Assembly (NCBI RefSeq): GCF_030695525.1
Contig: NZ_JAUYSS010000021.1
Location: 1-64,000 of the forward strand
Direction of reading: 5' to 3'
Source: Daejeonella sp.
GTDB taxonomy: Bacteria > Bacteroidota > Bacteroidia > Sphingobacteriales > Sphingobacteriaceae
Length of the DNA: 64,000 nt
The notes below the pieces were generated by a model that had not been told where the DNA came from, did no database searches, and saw only the letters and a list, made by a program, of their open reading frames with translations. A program made the translations under genes and the position numbers. This document shows positions 1 to 8,498 of the stretch, piece by piece (the first letter of the stretch is position 1; every line of letters starts with the position of its first letter).

Positions 1-723
1 ACCCGGATAAATAAATATCTGAGTGAGATAGGCTACTGTTCGCGTAGGGCGGCGGATAAACTGATTCTTGAAAACCGTGTTACTATTAATGGTGTGGTGC
101 CTGAAATGGGCACTAAAATCGTTCCTGAAGACGAGGTTAGAGTTGACGGGAAACTAGTTTCCACCCCTGAAGAAAAGCCTGTATATATAGCATTTAATAA
201 GCCGGTAGGAATAGTATGTACAACCGACACAAAGGCTGAGAAAAATAACATCATTGATTATATCAAATATCCGAAGCGTATCTTCCCGATCGGGCGGCTT
301 GATAAAGCAAGTGAAGGACTGATTTTACTGACAAGTGACGGGGATATTGTCAACAAAATTTTGCGGGCCAGAAATAATCATGAAAAGGAATATCTTGTCA
401 CAGTTAACAAGCCAATAAATCCTGAATTTCTAAAAAAGATGAGCAACGGAATTCCTATCCTGGATACCATAACCCGCAAATGTGAAGTGGAACAACTGGA
501 TAAGAATAGATTTAAAATAATACTCACTCAGGGACTGAACAGACAAATCCGAAGAATGTGTGAATACCTTGATTATAAGGTGATTAAACTCAAAAGAGTC
601 AGAATAATGAATATCAGACTGGATATACCCCTGGGAAAATGGCGATATCTGTCAGATAATGAGCTGAATGAAATTAGCAGGTTGATTTCAGGCTCAGCTA
701 AAACTCATTTTGATGAGCCCTGA
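1..723 (+). CDS. rluF: 23S rRNA pseudouridine synthase, RluF/RluB type (5' end outside window)
   Basis: Converts a uridine of 23S rRNA to pseudouridine. The frame is open from base 1, so the start lies upstream. The first 40 or so codons encode an S4 RNA-binding domain (RINKYLSEIGYCSRRAAD, then a VTINGVV turn). The synthase domain follows, with the RsuA-family active-site signature GRLDKASEGLILLT, whose Asp is the catalytic residue, and NRQIRRMCEYLDYKV near the end. The order S4 plus RsuA-like fold fits RluB/RluE/RluF, and the GIVCTTD and NNIIDYI segments point to RluF, though the subfamily and target base are inferred. It converges on panD with an 8-base gap. Confidence 0.9.
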   Translation, partial: TRINKYLSEIGYCSRRAADKLILENRVTINGVVPEMGTKIVPEDEVRVDGKLVSTPEEKPVYIAFNKPVGIVCTTDTKAEKNNIIDYIKYPKRIFPIGRLDKASEGLILLTSDGDIVNKILRARNNHEKEYLVTVNKPINPEFLKKMSNGIPILDTITRKCEVEQLDKNRFKIILTQGLNRQIRRMCEYLDYKVIKLKRVRIMNIRLDIPLGKWRYLSDNELNEISRLISGSAKTHFDEP

Positions 724-731
724 ATGCTATG

Positions 732-1082
732 TTATTTCAATAAGTTAGTTTCCTCATCCGGGAATATAACAACAGGCTTATAGTTTCTGGCTTCTTCTGC
801 ATCCATAATAGCATAGGTTATGATTATAATTACATCACCTTTCATAACCCTTCGTGCAGCGGCACCATTCAAAATAATATCTCCGCTTCCTCTTCTTCCG
901 CTTATGGTATATGTTTCAAAGCGCTCACCATTATTATTATTGACGATCTGCACTTTTTCACCTTCCAGGATATTTGCAGCATCCAATAAGTCATGATCTA
1001 TAGTAATACTGCCTACATAGTTAAGATCTGCATCTGTTACTTTGACTCTGTGAATTTTTGATTTTAATATGTGAATTTGCAT
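732..1082 (-). CDS. panD: Aspartate 1-decarboxylase proenzyme
   Basis: Decarboxylates L-aspartate to beta-alanine for pantothenate and coenzyme A synthesis. The 116-residue length is normal for the family. The self-cleavage site is visible at Gly24-Ser25 in YVGSITID; Ser25 becomes the pyruvoyl group. Other family hallmarks are the N-terminal [10 protein letters not shown], the Arg-rich NGAAARR segment and the YAIMDAEEA stretch. panC lies 6.5 kb away on the other strand, so the two pantothenate genes are close but not in one operon. A TAACTTTG element (minus strand, 1087-1094) sits four bases before the ATG, which would give an almost leaderless mRNA if it is a real -7 box. Confidence 0.95.
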   Translation of the reverse strand: MQIHILKSKIHRVKVTDADLNYVGSITIDHDLLDAANILEGEKVQIVNNNNGERFETYTISGRRGSGDIILNGAAARRVMKGDVIIIITYAIMDAEEARNYKPVVIFPDEETNLLK

Positions 1083-1298
1083 GGGGCAAAGTTAAGTATT
1101 TAAAGGAATTTTGAATTATTGAATACTGGATATTGCATTCAGAGTAGAATTTAGCGCCTGATTGAATTTTAAATTGGAAATAGCAGATTGGATGCTATTT
1201 ATTTTTTGCCACTTAATTTTAAAGACCTAAATTGTTTTGAATTGATAACAAATTCTATTTAATCGTAAATAATTACCAGGCCATTAAATCAAAATCTA
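1083..1298. other. Intergenic spacer between panD and the dipeptidase gene
   Basis: AT-rich spacer between divergent genes. Apart from the TAACTTTG element just upstream of panD (minus strand, 1087-1094), I see no hairpin, repeat or convincing promoter, and no short reading frame that looks protein-like. Confidence 0.5.
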
Positions 1299-2654
1299 AT
1301 GAAAAATAAGCGCAGAGATTTCCTAAAGCTTTCAGGCATGGCCGGTTTAGCTATAGCAGGTGATGGTTTTTTTGGAGGGTTTGCTCAAGCCAATGAATTC
1401 CCTAAACCTAATTTTCAATCATCTTTAAGCCTCGATCATTCAAGATATGCCATAAATGAACAGATAAAACAGAATTTTGAGATAGCTAAAAGCATCCTTA
1501 AACCTAGTCAGAAACAGCTTGAACGGGGCCTTGAATTACACATGAATTCCCTTGTCATTGATTGCTATGGATTCATGCCATCGGCTGCACCTAATGCTGC
1601 ATTGATAAATTTGGCAATAGATTCCAAAGCATCTCAGTTGGAACTACAGGACATGATGGAAAGTCAGTCTATGACTCGTTTTGTCATTGATAAAAGAGAA
1701 AGGGAGGAATTAGAAAATGCTTGGAAGGCTTCCGGGGTAACTTGTGTGGTACAGAATACTGGTGAAGAAGGGAATGGGATTAGTCGACTGCTTAAGCGCT
1801 TAGCGAACTTTACTTATTCTACTGATATGATGAGTGATTTTGTAAGTAAAGCTGTAAAGCCAGAAGACATTCTACGGGCTAAAAAAGAAAATCGACATGC
1901 TCTATATTTCACTGGTAATGGCGTTCCTTTGCCACAGGATTGGATTTCTGTAGAAGATGAATTAAGATATATCAGCGTATTCTTCCATTTGGGAATTAGA
2001 ATGATGCATCTTACCTATAATCGAAGAAATGTAATTGGGGATGGTTGTGCAGAAAAAGCCAATGGGGGATTGAGTGATTTCGGACGGGAGGTAGTCAAGG
2101 AAATGAATCGTGTTGGTGTGATTGTGGATATTGCTCATTCCGGCTGGCAGACAAGCCTGGAGGCAGCTCAGGTTTCAAAGAAACCCATGGTAGCCAGTCA
2201 TACCACAGTGGCTTCCATCAATAAGCATATTCGTTCGAAACCGGATAATGTGATTCGTGCAATTGCCGACACTGGTGGGTATATTGGAATTTGTTGCATA
2301 CCAAGGTTTCTTGGGGGTAGCGGTGATATCGCAATGATGATGAAGCATATTGATTATGTAGTAAAAAAGTTTGGAGTTGACCATGTTGCTATTGGAACTG
2401 ATGTTGCCTACAGATCTCAATTTTCAAATGAGGAAAGCAAGAAGATTTCTGCACGAAATCCTGAGAGAACGCGCTGGGAAGCACTTTGGCCGCCAGATGA
2501 TTTCAAGGAAAGCTCAGACATGATTCAAAGCTTGGCCTGGACCAATTGGCCCCTATTCACTGTGGGAATGGTACAAATGGGATATTCGGATGATGATATT
2601 CAAAAAATTCTTTCAGGAAATAGCATGAGAGTTGCAAATGCAGTACTTTCCTGA
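1299..2654 (+). CDS. Tat-exported M19-type dipeptidase with atypical metal site
   Basis: Belongs to the renal dipeptidase (M19) family of TIM-barrel metallopeptidases, which cleave dipeptides. The N-terminus is a twin-arginine signal (KRRDFLKLSG, then a hydrophobic run ending near AQA), so export is predicted. The second half of the metal site is present: His in VDIAHSG, His in VASHTTV, the RSKPDNVI segment and a GTD near the end. The first half is not: the family HxD motif after the first strand reads VIDCYGF, and the bridging Glu region reads YFTGNGVPLP. The protein may bind fewer metals or use different chemistry. The 451-residue length fits secreted relatives. It stands alone and converges on the next gene. 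Confidence 0.75.
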   Translation: MKNKRRDFLKLSGMAGLAIAGDGFFGGFAQANEFPKPNFQSSLSLDHSRYAINEQIKQNFEIAKSILKPSQKQLERGLELHMNSLVIDCYGFMPSAAPNAALINLAIDSKASQLELQDMMESQSMTRFVIDKREREELENAWKASGVTCVVQNTGEEGNGISRLLKRLANFTYSTDMMSDFVSKAVKPEDILRAKKENRHALYFTGNGVPLPQDWISVEDELRYISVFFHLGIRMMHLTYNRRNVIGDGCAEKANGGLSDFGREVVKEMNRVGVIVDIAHSGWQTSLEAAQVSKKPMVASHTTVASINKHIRSKPDNVIRAIADTGGYIGICCIPRFLGGSGDIAMMMKHIDYVVKKFGVDHVAIGTDVAYRSQFSNEESKKISARNPERTRWEALWPPDDFKESSDMIQSLAWTNWPLFTVGMVQMGYSDDDIQKILSGNSMRVANAVLS

Positions 2655-2681
2655 AAGCTAAAATGGACTGTGTTTTAGAAA

Positions 2682-3185
2682 TTATTTACTGCTTTTGAAT
2701 GAATATTTAATTGCCATAAAAAGACTCAGGAATAAGCCCAGTAAAAATAAGCCACCCATATAGCCGAAAACGGCATATTTTTCCTTGGCAACCTCTCTGC
2801 CTAGTTCAGGGCCGTATATTGCTGCAAATAACCAGAGGAAAGGGTATAGAAATCCGCCAATGGCAACAGCATATGAAGTAATATTTTTTAGTCCTTGCGG
2901 AGCTGATAAAAATGATATAAAAAGCAGTACGCCCATTACCATTGCCCCAATCCCGGTTGCATGAAAGTGAAATCTTTGATAATATCGCCAGTTTTTTTCA
3001 CTCTCTGCCTTCAATACAGCATCCTTTTCTGCAACATCCTGAATAAGGCTGATCTTTTCATTTTTGCTTAGGCCTTCCTTGATTTTATCTTTAAAAAAGT
3101 CTTCATTTGCTCCAAATATAATGGAGATGAATACTCCGCAGATGAGCGTGAGTATGGCTATTACAAATGGAATTCTGCTGGTCAT
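2682..3185 (-). CDS. Hypothetical four-helix membrane protein
   Basis: No family recognised. The 167-residue product starts MTSRIPFVIAI; an in-frame TTG seven codons upstream is possible but less likely. Four hydrophobic segments are visible, at roughly residues 5-25, 72-92, 97-120 and 133-155. Between helices 1 and 2 lies a charged, Lys/Glu-rich extracytoplasmic or cytoplasmic loop of about 45 residues, followed by RYYQRFHFHATGIGA just before helix 2; the paired histidines there could bind metal or heme, but that is speculation. It lies downstream of glmS on the same strand, 107 bases away, and may be co-transcribed. A weak AT-rich inverted repeat separates it from the convergent dipeptidase gene. 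Confidence 0.7.
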   Translation of the reverse strand: MTSRIPFVIAILTLICGVFISIIFGANEDFFKDKIKEGLSKNEKISLIQDVAEKDAVLKAESEKNWRYYQRFHFHATGIGAMVMGVLLFISFLSAPQGLKNITSYAVAIGGFLYPFLWLFAAIYGPELGREVAKEKYAVFGYMGGLFLLGLFLSLFMAIKYSFKSSK

Positions 3186-3292
3186 GATACCTGATTTTTT
3201 ATACAAGTTAATAATTTATTGATGCAATAAATATGGACCAATATTTCTTTCTGAAAAAAATTATCATTTAAGTTCTATTTGCCAGATTATGC

Positions 3293-5128
3293 TTATTCTA
3301 CCGTTACTGATTTTGCCAGATTTCTTGGCTGATCTACATTACAACCTCTTAATACAGCAATATGGTATGATAACAGCTGTAATGGGATAGTAGCAAGCAG
3401 AGGAAGAAATATTTCATCAGCATCAGGTATTTCTATAACGAAATCGGCCATATTTTTAACCACAACATCACCCTCAGTGACAATTGCAATGACCCTGCCC
3501 TTTCTGGCCTTCACCTCTTGTATGTTACTGATTACTTTTTCGTAGGATGAGTTTTTTGTTGCAATGAATACCACCGGCATTTCTTCATCGATTAAGGCAA
3601 TTGGCCCATGTTTCATTTCAGCAGCAGGATATCCTTCTGCATGGATATAAGAGATCTCCTTTAACTTAAGAGCACCTTCCAGTGCTACCGGAAATCCACT
3701 TCCTCTGCCCAGAAACAGAAAGTTACTCGCATCTTTAAAGGCTTCAGAGATATTTTTTATATTATCATTTGATAATAGACATTTCTCAACAAGTAAGGGA
3801 ATATTCTCAAGTTCAGTAAGCAGGTGAACCATTTTACTTTGAGTGATCTTACCTCTTTGTTGTGCCATATACAATGCCATTAGTGTAAGAACTGTGACCT
3901 GTGCTGTAAATGCTTTTGTTGAGGCAACCCCAATTTCAGGTCCGGCATGGGTATAGACACCAGCATGGCTCAGTCGGGGTATTGAAGCTCCTACAACATT
4001 ACAAATTCCAAAAATAGTGGCTCCTTTGGATTTTGCAAGTTCGATTGCAGCCATTGTGTCTGCAGTTTCCCCTGATTGGGAGATTGCAATTACAATATCC
4101 TTTTCTGAGATAATCGGGTTTCGATACCTGAATTCTGATGCATATTCAACCTCAACCGGAATACGGGAATATTCTTCTATCAGGTACTCCCCAACCAGTC
4201 CGGCATGCCAGGAGGTTCCGCAGGCAACAATTACGATGCGGTCAATATTCTTTAGTTTTTCAGCATATTCTTTGATCCCGCCCAATTGAACATAACCCTC
4301 GTCCGGATAGATACGTCCTCTCATACAGTCTTTTATCGACCTCGGTTGCTCAAAGATTTCTTTGAGCATGAAATGATCAAACCCGCCCTTTTCAAGCATT
4401 TCAAGCTTTAATTCAAGCTCCTGTACGTAGGGAATCTGGATTGTATTATCAATATTCTTTATCAGTAATTCATCCCGTTTGATAAAGGCAATTTCATTAT
4501 CATTGAGGTAAATCACATTTTTAGTATATTCAATTATCGGTGATGCATCTGAAGCGATAAAATATTCCCCATCTCCAACTCCCAGCACCATCGGGCTCCC
4601 TTTTCGGGCTGCAATCAATTCGTTGGGTTCATCCTGATCTATGATTACTATGGCGTATGCACCGATCACTTTATCAAGGGCAATTCTGACGGCCTCCCTG
4701 ATATCCAGGCCTGTCTGAAACTGAATATCTTCAATAAGGTGTATCAGGACTTCTGTATCTGTATCGCTATTAAAGACATGGCCTCTGGATAATAATGCCT
4801 CTTTCAAACTGGAATAGTTTTCAATAATGCCATTATGTATAATCGCCAGACGGCCGTCACCTGAGGTATGTGGATGTGAATTACGGTCTGAAGGTTCACC
4901 ATGCGTGGCCCAGCGGGTATGTCCCATGCCCATTGTGCCGCTCAGGTTTTTCCCTTCAACTGATTGTTTTAAATCACTTACCTTTCCAGCCTTTTTATAA
5001 ATGCTTAGATGACTGTTCATGAGTGCTACTCCGGCACTATCATATCCCCGGTATTCAAGTCGTTGTAATCCCTTGATGATTATGGGCCAGGCCTCACGGT
5101 GTCCAATATAACCAACTATTCCACACAT
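3293..5128 (-). CDS. glmS: Glutamine-fructose-6-phosphate aminotransferase (isomerizing)
   Basis: Makes glucosamine-6-phosphate from fructose-6-phosphate and glutamine, the first step to UDP-GlcNAc for peptidoglycan and lipid A. The 611-residue protein has the Ntn amidotransferase domain with catalytic Cys2 (MCGIVGYIG) and GMGHTRWATHGEPS, then two SIS sugar-isomerase domains (CGTSWHAGL, ISQSGETADT, GRGSGFPVALEGALKLKEIS) and the conserved ending DQPRNLAKSVTVE. It is the last of three minus-strand genes after the glycogen-synthase-like protein and the DUF4270 lipoprotein; the 64-base gap to the latter suggests an operon. No glmS ribozyme-like structure is evident in that gap. Confidence 0.98.
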   Translation of the reverse strand: MCGIVGYIGHREAWPIIIKGLQRLEYRGYDSAGVALMNSHLSIYKKAGKVSDLKQSVEGKNLSGTMGMGHTRWATHGEPSDRNSHPHTSGDGRLAIIHNGIIENYSSLKEALLSRGHVFNSDTDTEVLIHLIEDIQFQTGLDIREAVRIALDKVIGAYAIVIIDQDEPNELIAARKGSPMVLGVGDGEYFIASDASPIIEYTKNVIYLNDNEIAFIKRDELLIKNIDNTIQIPYVQELELKLEMLEKGGFDHFMLKEIFEQPRSIKDCMRGRIYPDEGYVQLGGIKEYAEKLKNIDRIVIVACGTSWHAGLVGEYLIEEYSRIPVEVEYASEFRYRNPIISEKDIVIAISQSGETADTMAAIELAKSKGATIFGICNVVGASIPRLSHAGVYTHAGPEIGVASTKAFTAQVTVLTLMALYMAQQRGKITQSKMVHLLTELENIPLLVEKCLLSNDNIKNISEAFKDASNFLFLGRGSGFPVALEGALKLKEISYIHAEGYPAAEMKHGPIALIDEEMPVVFIATKNSSYEKVISNIQEVKARKGRVIAIVTEGDVVVKNMADFVIEIPDADEIFLPLLATIPLQLLSYHIAVLRGCNVDQPRNLAKSVTVE

Positions 5129-5192
5129 AATTATGAATTGTTAATTGCCGAAACTAGCAATTTGCTTGTATATAATAAAGGGGAGTAGAAAA

Positions 5193-6575
5193 TTAATTTA
5201 TCTTACTATAAATTACTCTAAGTTTCATTTGATAGCTAACTCCGGATTTCCCGCTGCCAATAACAGCTCCTCCAGCGTTGCTTCCTGATACAGACGGACC
5301 AGCCGAACGATTAAAATCTGTACTGACTGGTGCAATATAGGTGTCGTATTGTCTCAGTTTACCTTTAATGATATCCTGAATATAGCTTGTGATCTGAAAC
5401 TTATAATGTTTTTTACTTGAGTCATAAAAACCACCGAAGTCAAAATCTGTTAAAGAGAATGCAGGGTCGGTGCTGAAATCGGGAATGAATTGTCTTTGGT
5501 TTGCAATATCCGTACGATACATTATAAGCCGCGAAGCTGGCTTAAATGCATCTGTTCCACCTACAACTGAGACTATCAGTTCTGCTTTATTTATGGTAAT
5601 ATTTCCAAGATTTTTTAACTTTTCAATATGGGGAAACCGGATTTTTGTTCGCAGGCCTGCTAAACCCTGAACATAGGTAAAATCTTGTTGAGTGCTTGTA
5701 TTATTCAAATTAGCTGGAATATCCGTTCCGCTATAATCATGCTTGAAGTCGGCAATTACAGGCACTGAACCATTCACGATAGGGAATTTATGCATAGTGG
5801 TATCAATTAAAGCACCATTCTGACTTTTATAATAAATTTCCAGCCTGCTTGAATCGCTAAGGTTAAAAAATGCTATACCTCCGGGTCCGGAACTCTGTGC
5901 CTTATTAACAGTCAGGTAAAACCCTTTTACAGCCTTATTCAACAAATCATCGCTGCTTAAGGTGGTACTGCTTGCGTTCAGAAAGTTAGTTGTGATAAAA
6001 CTTGAATTGAGCGGTATTCGCATCTGAGGTGCCCGGGTAACTTGTTTGTCGGGATTGCCTGTTACAATTTCCGTAACCCTTACGCTATCATTGACATTGA
6101 ATCTTAGTCTTTTGCTTCCAATCACGGATGATCCATAGCTCTGAGCCTGTGTATTATAGTATCGTACAGAGGTACTCAGCGGATTATTGAGCTGATGAAC
6201 CTCAACCTGAAAATTTGAGGTACTATCGCCATAAAAGTCCTTAGCATAATAAAGTACCAGGACTGCTGAATCCAAAACCGGAGATGTCCCGAAATTAAGG
6301 CCGGGAGGGTCAAGTGTCAGTGACATGGCGATATTAGCATTAGTTTTCCCGAAGATGGGATCTATCAAATATCCAAGAGGGTATTTTGTCAAGGTATTGG
6401 TAACCAGTGAATCTTCTTTTACAGTGGATGAGATAACTGTAATCGTATCTGTAAAGCTACCTGTAACTTCAGTAGCCGGATCAACATCAAGGCCAATAGA
6501 ATCTGTATTCTGACAGCTGCTTAAAATAAAAAGACTTATCAACAGCGTTAATAAGTCCAGTTTGTATAATTTCAT
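5193..6575 (-). CDS. DUF4270 family lipoprotein
   Basis: A Bacteroidota-specific secreted protein of unknown function. I chose the ATG at 6575 because it places a lipoprotein signal peptide at the N-terminus (MKLYKLDLLTLL, lipobox LSSC with Cys about residue 22); an upstream in-frame start at 6647 would put 24 extra residues before it. The mature part is Ser/Thr-rich, starts with the family-typical SIGLDVDP, and looks like beta-rich repeats with segments such as LDSAVLVLYYAKDFYGD and KAELIVSV. Linkage to a glycogen-synthase-like gene upstream and glmS downstream is, from memory, a recurring Bacteroidota arrangement. A role in the envelope is inferred only from the signal peptide. Confidence 0.85.
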   Translation of the reverse strand: MKLYKLDLLTLLISLFILSSCQNTDSIGLDVDPATEVTGSFTDTITVISSTVKEDSLVTNTLTKYPLGYLIDPIFGKTNANIAMSLTLDPPGLNFGTSPVLDSAVLVLYYAKDFYGDSTSNFQVEVHQLNNPLSTSVRYYNTQAQSYGSSVIGSKRLRFNVNDSVRVTEIVTGNPDKQVTRAPQMRIPLNSSFITTNFLNASSTTLSSDDLLNKAVKGFYLTVNKAQSSGPGGIAFFNLSDSSRLEIYYKSQNGALIDTTMHKFPIVNGSVPVIADFKHDYSGTDIPANLNNTSTQQDFTYVQGLAGLRTKIRFPHIEKLKNLGNITINKAELIVSVVGGTDAFKPASRLIMYRTDIANQRQFIPDFSTDPAFSLTDFDFGGFYDSSKKHYKFQITSYIQDIIKGKLRQYDTYIAPVSTDFNRSAGPSVSGSNAGGAVIGSGKSGVSYQMKLRVIYSKIN

Positions 6576-6671
6576 CCGTATTACATTAATTTTTAAAAGC
6601 TTACAAGCTCTTTTTTCAATCTGATCGGGTACCCCTCCATTATTCACTCGGGGAGGTTTGCATAGTTAGGC

Positions 6672-7496
6672 TTAGGCTAATGACACTAATTCTTCGCTAG
6701 CAATTTCTTCGTAAAGGTTGTAATAATTTTCGTAATCTAAAGTGGAATTGAATTCCAGAAGCGGTTTATTGGATTTTTTAACAAACTTTAACACTTCTTC
6801 ATTGATATTTTCGCAGGCACAAACTACTGCATCAGAATAGGAGATTGCTCCAAGGTTCAAAGCTGTATTAGTAGCGTCTGTATACATTTCAGTGTGTTCG
6901 GCATTCATTCCGTTCATAATCGCTTTAGATGCAAATTCAGCACTGAGAGAGGTTTCAAAATTATCATCATATAGGGAATACACCACTTTTGAATTCTTAA
7001 AAGTAGGGTCATCTTTATACAAAGTCTTTAAATAAGCAGGAACAAGCGCACTCATCCATCCGTGGCAGTGTACAACATCAGGAGACCAGCCTAATTTTTT
7101 AACGGTTTCTAAAGCACCTTTACAGAAAAATATGGTTCTCTCGTCGTTATCAGCATAGAATTTATTGTTATTATCAGTAAATACATGCTTTCGCTGGAAA
7201 TATTCTTCATTGTCAAGGAAATATACCTGCATTCGTGCAGAAGGGATAGATGCGACCTTGATGATTAATGGGTTGTCATTATCATTTATGATGATGTTCA
7301 TACCCGATAGTCGAATTACTTCATGTAATCTGTTACGGCGTTCGTTAATATTACCGAAACGCGGCATCAAAATACGGATTTCAAATCCTTTGTCCTGCAT
7401 TGCCTGAGGTAAGTGACGGGTAATCTCAGAAATTTTGGTAAGTTCAAGGAAAGGCGACATCTCATGCGTAATAAAAAGAATCTTCGTTTTTGCCAT
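6672..7496 (-). CDS. Glycogen/starch synthase-like protein, N-terminal half only
   Basis: Resembles the N-terminal Rossmann domain of GT5 glycogen synthases: MAKTKILFITHEMSPF at the start, HCHGWMSALVPAYLKTLY near residue 145 and KVVYSLYDDNFE. At 274 residues it lacks the entire C-terminal GT-B domain that carries much of the sugar-nucleotide site in the roughly 480-residue enzymes. The usual KxGGL loop that binds ADP-glucose is replaced by LTKISEI. It is therefore unlikely to be a normal glycogen synthase; a binding or regulatory role, or a divergent transferase, is possible. It is the first gene of the minus-strand set with DUF4270 and glmS and is divergent from panC. Confidence 0.75.
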   Translation of the reverse strand: MAKTKILFITHEMSPFLELTKISEITRHLPQAMQDKGFEIRILMPRFGNINERRNRLHEVIRLSGMNIIINDNDNPLIIKVASIPSARMQVYFLDNEEYFQRKHVFTDNNNKFYADNDERTIFFCKGALETVKKLGWSPDVVHCHGWMSALVPAYLKTLYKDDPTFKNSKVVYSLYDDNFETSLSAEFASKAIMNGMNAEHTEMYTDATNTALNLGAISYSDAVVCACENINEEVLKFVKKSNKPLLEFNSTLDYENYYNLYEEIASEELVSLA

Positions 7497-7539
7497 CTCC
7501 GGTTTGATTAATTTAAGGTTAAGAAAAGTTTTAGAACAG

Positions 7540-7570
7540 CAAAGGTAATCATTATCTTATGAAATATCAA
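7540..7570 (-). promoter_or_regulatory. Predicted promoter of the glycogen-synthase-like/DUF4270/glmS genes
   Basis: On the minus strand a TTG (7570-7568) is followed after 20 bases by TACCTTTG (7547-7540), matching the Bacteroidota sigma-A pattern of TTTG or TTG, about 19 bases, TAnnTTTG. It ends 43 bases before the ATG at 7496. Confidence 0.6.
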
Positions 7571-7643
7571 CGAATTAGGCAAGTTGTTTTGGTTCTGTTT
7601 AAGTATTTAACCATTTTTGAGCCCATTAATAGCAAATTGTAAT

Positions 7644-8498
7644 TTGAAAATCTTTAACAACAGAGAAGCCATTCATCACTATCTCGATGATATACGTTCA
7701 TCAGGCAAATCCATTGGATTTGTCCCGACTATGGGTGCTTTGCATGCTGGTCATCTATCTTTAATTGAGGCTGCCCGCAGGAAGACAGATTTTGTAGTTT
7801 GCAGTATTTTTGTGAATCCAACACAATTTAATGATAAAAAGGATTTGGAGAATTATCCACGTCCCATTGAAGATGATCTCCGAAAATTAAGGGAATTTAA
7901 ATGCGATGTTTTGTTCCTTCCTGAAGTGGATGAAATGTATAACAGTTCAGAATTCTGGAGTATCGAACTGGACAATCTGGATAATATCCTTGAAGGAAGG
8001 ATCAGACCGGGACATTATCAGGGTGTAACACAGATCGTAAAAAAGCTGTTTGACACAGTGCAATCCGACTTTGCTTTTTTTGGTCAGAAAGATTATCAGC
8101 AGATAATGGTGATTGCCTATATGGTCAGAAAGTTGAGGATTAAAGTCAAACTGGTTATTTGTCCGATTATCAGGGAAAATGATGGGCTCGCAATGAGCTC
8201 CCGAAATGTTTATTTGTTACCAGCTGAAAGATTACAGGCGCTTGCCTTGTACAAATCGCTCACACTGGCACATGAATTATTTAAAACGCATTCAGTTAAA
8301 CAGGTAAAGAAAAAGGTCAACGATTTTCTTGAATCGTGCCCAGGAATTGAGACTGAATATTTTGAAATTTATAATGCCCGCACATTCAAGCCAATTACTT
8401 CAAAAAGAGCGGTAACAATGATAGCTCTGGTTGCTGCCAGAATTGGTAAAATCAGGATTATAGACAATATGTACCTGAATAAAGAAAATTTATATTGA
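7644..8498 (+). CDS. panC: Pantothenate synthetase
   Basis: Joins pantoate and beta-alanine using ATP to give pantothenate. Motifs seen: PTMGALHAGHLSLI with the nucleotidyltransferase HxGH, NPTQFN, FFGQKDYQQ for pantoate and ATP binding, and AMSSRNVYL, the KMSKS-like loop. I start at the TTG at 7644 (KIFNNREAIHHYL), which gives 284 residues and puts PTMG at residue 28, as in the E. coli enzyme. Another in-frame TTG at 7617 would add nine residues; there is no ATG. The stop overlaps the TTG start of the next gene (TTGA), so translation is probably coupled. Confidence 0.95.
   Translation: MKIFNNREAIHHYLDDIRSSGKSIGFVPTMGALHAGHLSLIEAARRKTDFVVCSIFVNPTQFNDKKDLENYPRPIEDDLRKLREFKCDVLFLPEVDEMYNSSEFWSIELDNLDNILEGRIRPGHYQGVTQIVKKLFDTVQSDFAFFGQKDYQQIMVIAYMVRKLRIKVKLVICPIIRENDGLAMSSRNVYLLPAERLQALALYKSLTLAHELFKTHSVKQVKKKVNDFLESCPGIETEYFEIYNARTFKPITSKRAVTMIALVAARIGKIRIIDNMYLNKENLY

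Noticed and set aside
5129-5192. glmS ribozyme upstream of glmS
   Set aside because: The 64-base gap is too short and AT-rich and shows none of the ribozyme's core; Bacteroidota are not known to use it.
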